A stretch of DNA of 64,000 nt. Source: an uncultured Hyphomicrobiales bacterium (lineage in GTDB: Bacteria > Pseudomonadota > Alphaproteobacteria > Rhizobiales > Rhizobiaceae). The stretch spans positions 23,314 to 87,313 of the forward strand of contig CALTTH010000006.1 in assembly GCA_943908365.1 (NCBI GenBank), written 5' to 3'. Shown here one piece after another: positions 60,735-64,000 of this stretch. Position 1 is the first letter of the stretch. Every line of letters begins with the position of its first letter. The position numbers were made by a program, and so were the translations under genes. The notes beneath the pieces were generated by a model. That model saw nothing but the letters and a program-made list of their open reading frames with translations. It was not told the DNA's origin and did not search any database.

Positions 60735-61676
60735 TTGTATTTCGTAAAAGCAGAACGCTTCGTCTTCTTGATCATATGCGCGCTGTTTGCCGTCGATCTC
60801 GTTTTAGTCGCGGTGAAAGGCATTGGCGTTGACATCGCCGGCTACTGCTTGTCACTGGCAATTGGGGGTGGATTGCTCTGTCTTGGTCAAATCTATCGAT
60901 GGAGGAAGCGGGAGGAGAGAATGGCTGCCGCAATGGTCTCGGCAGCTTTGTTCATCCTGTTTTCCATCTGCGGCTCCGTTTTCAATTACATGTTTCTGCC
61001 GATACAACATCCGACGATCGACCACGCCCTTATTCATATCGATAGCGTGTTCGGATATGAATGGCGCAGAGCTGTGGAACTGGTGGCGTACTTCCCGATC
61101 ATTGGCCAGGTCCTCTTCATCGTTTATGCGACGTCGCTGCCGCAGCTTTTGCTGACGATCATCATCCTTGGCTTCAGGGGTGACTATCGACGGCTCCACC
61201 AATTCCTGTTGACGGGCGTTCTCGGCGCTCTCACAGCCATCATGTTCTGGATATTTTTTCCGAGTTTTGGTCCAAGTGCCTATCAGGATTTACCCAGATG
61301 GGTTGTTGAGTCCATCCCTCTTGCCGTTACTCCCGACTACGGCAAGGAGTTGATCCAACTCGGCCGTGAAGGCCCAACTTATCTCAGTCCAACATCCGCC
61401 CTCGGCTTGATCGGATTTCCGTCGTTTCACATTTTCATGGCGTCCATGTCGGTTTGGTTCGTTCCCCGTTATCGCTTGTTGATAGCGGTTTCCATCACCG
61501 TCAATCTGATCATGATTCCGGCTGTGCTGATCCAAGGCGGTCACCACCTGTGTGATGTCTTTGGCGGCGCGCTCGCATTCGCGCTGATCTGCCCGTTGGC
61601 TCGTTGGCTCCTTGATCGAATGGAAGCCAACGGTCACGGACGTGAGCGTCTGTCGTTAAAGCGCCGTACGTCCTAG
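60735..61676 (+). CDS. PAP2-family membrane phosphatase
   Basis: A protein of 313 residues with about six to seven transmembrane segments. The PAP2 active-site blocks are seen in the C-terminal half: FPSFHIFMAS (phosphatase motif 2, with SFH) and QGGHHLCDVFGGALAFAL (motif 3, with H...D). Motif 1 is not obvious, which fits the PAP2_3 (inositol-phosphotransferase-like) branch. The TTG at 60735 is chosen because AAGGA is eight bases ahead; another TTG lies at 60708. It may act on phospholipid or prenyl phosphates. It lies 59 bases after azlD. Confidence 0.82.
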   Translation: MYFVKAERFVFLIICALFAVDLVLVAVKGIGVDIAGYCLSLAIGGGLLCLGQIYRWRKREERMAAAMVSAALFILFSICGSVFNYMFLPIQHPTIDHALIHIDSVFGYEWRRAVELVAYFPIIGQVLFIVYATSLPQLLLTIIILGFRGDYRRLHQFLLTGVLGALTAIMFWIFFPSFGPSAYQDLPRWVVESIPLAVTPDYGKELIQLGREGPTYLSPTSALGLIGFPSFHIFMASMSVWFVPRYRLLIAVSITVNLIMIPAVLIQGGHHLCDVFGGALAFALICPLARWLLDRMEANGHGRERLSLKRRTS

Positions 61677-61783
61677 TGGATGCATAAAGGATGCCTCACC
61701 TTTTGATCTATGCACAGCGCTTTTCGAAATCGAGTCCTGTCTTTGAGACGATGCTTTAGGCGTCGGAACGCAAGCGCTAAACT

Positions 61784-61810
61784 AAAAAAGGGAGCGTCTG
61801 ATGCGCTCCC
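61784..61810 (-). terminator. rho-independent terminator of the DUF982 gene
   Basis: A perfect 7-bp stem GGGAGCG/CGCTCCC (61790-61796 with 61804-61810, 7-base loop) is followed on the minus strand by TTTTTTAGT. It lies 26 bases past the stop of the DUF982 gene. Confidence 0.9.
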
Positions 61811-61835
61811 CAACTTGGATATATGCATGCTGTCT

Positions 61836-62105
61836 TCAGTGGACGGTCAAGACATGCGCGCGGCTGCTCGCGAGCATGAAAGCTTCTCTGGCCGCTTCCA
61901 GATCACAACGTCCTGCAACTGCGTCCAGGCATTGCTTTTTCGCTGCTTCATATTCCGGTCCGTGTTCTTCAGGCCAGCGATATGTGAGCATCTCCAGCGC
62001 CACGAGTGGGCTATATATTTCGACCGCCGGACACATGGGCAGATGGACTGCGACAGGCTTGCACCACTGCGCGTGATGACAAGGCTCTGAGTTATGAATA
62101 AGCAT
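61836..62105 (-). CDS. DUF982 domain protein
   Basis: An 89-residue protein of the DUF982 family, small proteins that are numerous in Rhizobiaceae and have no known function. The pattern includes W.KPVAVHLP, ALEMLTYRWPEEHGPEYEAAKKQCLDAV (in parts) and AAREAFMLASSRAHV, which match the family layout. The ATG at 62105 follows GGAG with six-base spacing; an in-frame GTG at 62123 contains the ribosome site. It has its own terminator, so it is a monocistronic unit. Confidence 0.85.
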   Translation of the reverse strand: MLIHNSEPCHHAQWCKPVAVHLPMCPAVEIYSPLVALEMLTYRWPEEHGPEYEAAKKQCLDAVAGRCDLEAAREAFMLASSRAHVLTVH

Positions 62106-62294
62106 CGCATTCTCCTCTCTCACCGCGCACGTGTAACCCCAACCTCACGTTTAAGTTCCTGATCACGAAAAAAGTGAACACATTAGGGGTTTCTTTTTTG
62201 TAAGATGAATGGAAAATGAACAAACACATGAACCGGAGATGAACAAACAATCTGTTCGCGCGTTATCACTGCTCTAAATGAAGGAGGCCCGATT

Positions 62295-62543
62295 ATGTTC
62301 AATCTGTCTGGAATTCAGGAAAGCTTTTTCGGCGACCGCATGGCTGGTGTTTGCCAAGCCATTACCTCTGCCCTGGCGTTTGAATCGGGCCTTGAGAAAT
62401 CCAATATCTCAGCAACGGCTGAAAACGACGTTATCTACCTGCAGGGGACTGCCGATTCCGTCGAGGCGATCGAAACAGCAATCAGTCTGGCGTCGTCTAT
62501 TTCGAACTGCCGCATCCTTAGCCATGTGGAGCCAGTCTACTGA
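62295..62543 (+). CDS. small BON-like domain protein
   Basis: An 82-residue cytoplasmic protein. After about 35 residues (MFNLSGIQESFFGDRMAGV...) the sequence ISATAENDVIYLQGTADSVEAIETAISLASSISNCRILSHV (read in parts) resembles a BON domain: a beta strand, V/IYLQG turn, a helix and a final strand. BON domains usually bind membranes or are found in stress proteins. An AAGGAGG site lies upstream of the ATG. It is divergent from the DUF982 gene. Confidence 0.7.
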   Translation: MFNLSGIQESFFGDRMAGVCQAITSALAFESGLEKSNISATAENDVIYLQGTADSVEAIETAISLASSISNCRILSHVEPVY

Positions 62544-62552
62544 GAATCAAGA

Positions 62553-62580
62553 GCCGGGCCGCTGACGCCCGGCTTGATCT
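62553..62580 (+). terminator. hairpin terminator of the BON-like gene
   Basis: A perfect 8-bp stem AGCCGGGC/GCCCGGCT (62553-62560 with 62568-62575, loop of 7) lies 9 bases after the stop codon and is followed by TGATCTT. Confidence 0.72.
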
Positions 62581-62678
62581 TGCTGTGGATCCTCGTGGGG
62601 GCTGGAATCATATTCTCAGCCACTAAAGCTTTTTCAGAGCGGGTGATAACGAACTGTCAGCGCGATGATCCGAGGGAT

Positions 62679-63152
62679 CTATTTTATCTGCGCTGACTTC
62701 ACCGTGTCGCCTACGGCCAATCCTAGCTTTTTAGCAGCGCCGCCATTCAGTTCCAGAACGTAGCGTACCTGTCCGTTTGAACTGATGATGTCTTCAGAAT
62801 GAGGCACCGCATTCGAATGGATGTGCGTGATTTTTCCAGCTTTGGAAATAAAGAGCATATCGAGAGGGATGAAGGTGTTCTTCATCCACATCATCACATC
62901 TCTGTCCTCTTTGAAATCGAACAGCATCCCGCGATCGTCGCTCATGGATTTGCGAAACATCAGCCCGTGCTGACGCTGACCGTCGCTGCTTGCCACTTCC
63001 ACAGTGAATGCGTGTGTTTTGCCCGAGGTGCTAACGATCTCGAGCTTTTCGCTGGGAAACGTTTCCTGGGCCACGGCGCCTGCGTGAGACGCCACAAAAA
63101 AGAGAAGCGCCACGAAGGCGCTTGCGATGGTACGAATGTCAAAGCGGTTCAT
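62679..63152 (-). CDS. exported DUF192 protein
   Basis: A 157-residue protein with a signal peptide (about residues 1-27, FVALLFFVASHAGAVAQ) and a DUF192 domain (about 35-150) with RQHGLMFRKSMSDDRGMLFDF, MWMKNTFIPLDMLFISKAGKITHIHSNAVPHSEDII (in parts), and VLELNGGAAKKLGLAVGD, all typical. The function of the family is unknown. Its ATG overlaps the stop of the upstream cold-shock gene (TGATG), so the two are translationally coupled. Confidence 0.9.
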   Translation of the reverse strand: MNRFDIRTIASAFVALLFFVASHAGAVAQETFPSEKLEIVSTSGKTHAFTVEVASSDGQRQHGLMFRKSMSDDRGMLFDFKEDRDVMMWMKNTFIPLDMLFISKAGKITHIHSNAVPHSEDIISSNGQVRYVLELNGGAAKKLGLAVGDTVKSAQIK

Positions 63153-63730
63153 CAGTGCGCCATTCCAATTCTGGCTGGATTGTCGGGATGCACCTCAGCG
63201 GCCATCAAGCCTTTGTCGCCATCACCGTAGCGAACCAGAACGACCTGACCGGGGCGGAGTTCCGCAAGACCGAAGCGGCGCAGCGTTTCCATATGAATGA
63301 AGATGTCTTCCGTGCCTTCGCCGCGCGTCAGGAAGCCGAAACCCTTGGTGCGGTTGAACCACTTGACGATGGCGCGCTCCAAGCCACTGTGAGGCGTTAC
63401 CTGAACATGGGTACGCACCGGCGGCATCTGCGAAGGATGAACGGCTGTCGACTGATCCATCGACAGAATGCGGAAGGCCTGATAGCCCCGGTCGCGACGC
63501 TGGATGAGCGCAACGATCCGCGTGCCTTCCAGGATGGTCTGGTAGCCGTCGCGGCGCAGGCAGGAAACGTGCAGAAGAACGTCCTGCATGCCGTTATCCG
63601 GTACGATGAACCCGAAACCTTTTGCCACGTCGAACCATTTAACGATGCCGGTGATCTCGATCAGGTCAACGGCATCGCCAGAAAAATCTTCGAATTCGGC
63701 GATGCTCTTCGACGACGTTCTATCAGCCAT
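63152..63730 (-). CDS. protein with two cold-shock domains
   Basis: A 192-residue RNA-binding-type protein containing two cold-shock domains. The first (about 27-92) has GIVKWFDVAKGFGFIVPDN and DVLLHVS; the second (about 120-185) has AIVKWFNRTKGFGFLTRGEG and DIFIHMETL. Both keep the RNP1-like K-GFGFI/L and RNP2-like (V/I)(F/L)(V/I)H motifs. Tandem CSD proteins are a rhizobial/alphaproteobacterial trait. The ATG at 63730 is chosen for homology; GGGG lies about ten bases ahead, and a GTG at 63757 is an alternative. It leads a two-gene unit with the DUF192 protein. Confidence 0.92.
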   Translation of the reverse strand: MADRTSSKSIAEFEDFSGDAVDLIEITGIVKWFDVAKGFGFIVPDNGMQDVLLHVSCLRRDGYQTILEGTRIVALIQRRDRGYQAFRILSMDQSTAVHPSQMPPVRTHVQVTPHSGLERAIVKWFNRTKGFGFLTRGEGTEDIFIHMETLRRFGLAELRPGQVVLVRYGDGDKGLMAAEVHPDNPARIGMAH

Positions 63731-63958
63731 TTTGCCCAGCCCCTCAATACGCACCACTACCGGTCAACTGATTCCCTACTAAGAGATTAACATTGCAGTA
63801 ACGGTTGTACGCAAGTCTTAGTTTTCAGTTTCTAGACCGGTTTTTAATGAACAGGGCTTGCTCAAGGCTGACGGGCATCGTCTAAAACGTTTCCGTCTTC
63901 GGCCAAAGGCTTTAGAGTCTGCGCTCACGCCGAATGCTACACATGAGAGGAATACATA

Positions 63959-64000
63959 ATGCGTTATCTGCACACCATGGTTCGGGTCAAAGACCTGAAG
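63959..64000 (+). CDS. gloA: lactoylglutathione lyase, start only
   Basis: Only the first 14 codons are in the window: MRYLHTMVRVKDLK, which is the characteristic start of glyoxalase I (with the first metal-ligand histidine in LHTMVRV). AGAGGAAT lies upstream at a suitable distance. Glyoxalase I isomerises the methylglyoxal-glutathione adduct. The call rests on the start alone but the match is specific. The gene follows the divergent cold-shock/DUF192 unit, as in other rhizobia. Confidence 0.8.
   Translation, partial: MRYLHTMVRVKDLK

Noticed and set aside
1..64000. tRNA, rRNA, insertion sequence, prophage, toxin-antitoxin or defence genes
   Set aside because: I saw no cloverleaf-like RNA gene, transposase, integrase, phage structural gene, toxin-antitoxin pair or known defence protein on either strand. 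Small RNAs without conserved structure cannot be excluded by eye.

Overview
The window is ordinary chromosomal sequence from an alphaproteobacterium of the family Rhizobiaceae, most likely Agrobacterium or a close Rhizobium. The evidence is the gene repertoire: a znuCB-zur operon divergent from znuA, an E1-beta subunit of pyruvate dehydrogenase that carries its own lipoyl domain, a CckA hybrid kinase, clpS-clpA, a sigma-54-type glnB-glnA promoter, and a GAAC-N7-GAAC LexA box between uvrA and ssb. DNA is GC-rich and densely coding. I see no phage, insertion sequence, CRISPR array, tRNA or rRNA, and no defence island.

Layout. 1-6 kb: DNA repair (recG, cut by the left edge, and mfd) with the flavinylation factor sdhE between them. 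6-12.5 kb: accessory genes, namely two DMT permeases, a DsbA-like protein, an orphan peptide-type binding protein, an IalB-like exported protein and hspQ. 12.5-16.4 kb: nitrogen control (glnB-glnA) divergent from the NAD(P)HX repair enzyme. 16.4-21.5 kb: a LacI regulator, a GH2 beta-mannosidase and an aldo/keto reductase, probably a mannoside-use cluster. 21.7-26.7 kb: metal homeostasis (an RcnB-like protein, a COG0523 GTPase, znuA, znuC-znuB-zur) with Zur-box-like palindromes at two promoters. 26.7-30.2 kb: gamma-carbonic anhydrase, an FAH-family enzyme, a 48-residue membrane protein, dusA and a DUF72 protein. 30.3-34.1 kb: uvrA and ssb, divergent around a LexA box. 34.2-36.2 kb: an RDD protein, a DUF2000 gene head-to-head with an AraC regulator, and an FtsB-like protein. 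36.4-44.1 kb: pdhA-pdhB-pdhC, an SGNH hydrolase, lpdA, two GlsB-like membrane proteins and lipA, all on the plus strand; together they supply the pyruvate dehydrogenase complex and its lipoyl cofactor. 44.3-51.5 kb: parE, an exported alpha/beta hydrolase, tpiA, secG, pyrG and a VOC protein. 51.5-56.1 kb: a FliO-like proline-rich membrane protein and cckA, separated by a compound inverted repeat. 56.4-64 kb: clpS-clpA, azlC-azlD, a PAP2 phosphatase, small DUF982 and BON proteins, a tandem cold-shock protein coupled to a DUF192 protein, and the first codons of gloA.

I did not find a clear new biological system. The observations most worth a second look are the double inverted repeat in front of cckA, the overlapping start codons of the AraC/DUF2000 pair, the hydrolase embedded in the pyruvate dehydrogenase operon behind a hairpin, and the FliO-domain protein next to cckA. 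Coordinates of CDS features include the stop codon; where an in-frame upstream start exists, the reason for the chosen start is given.
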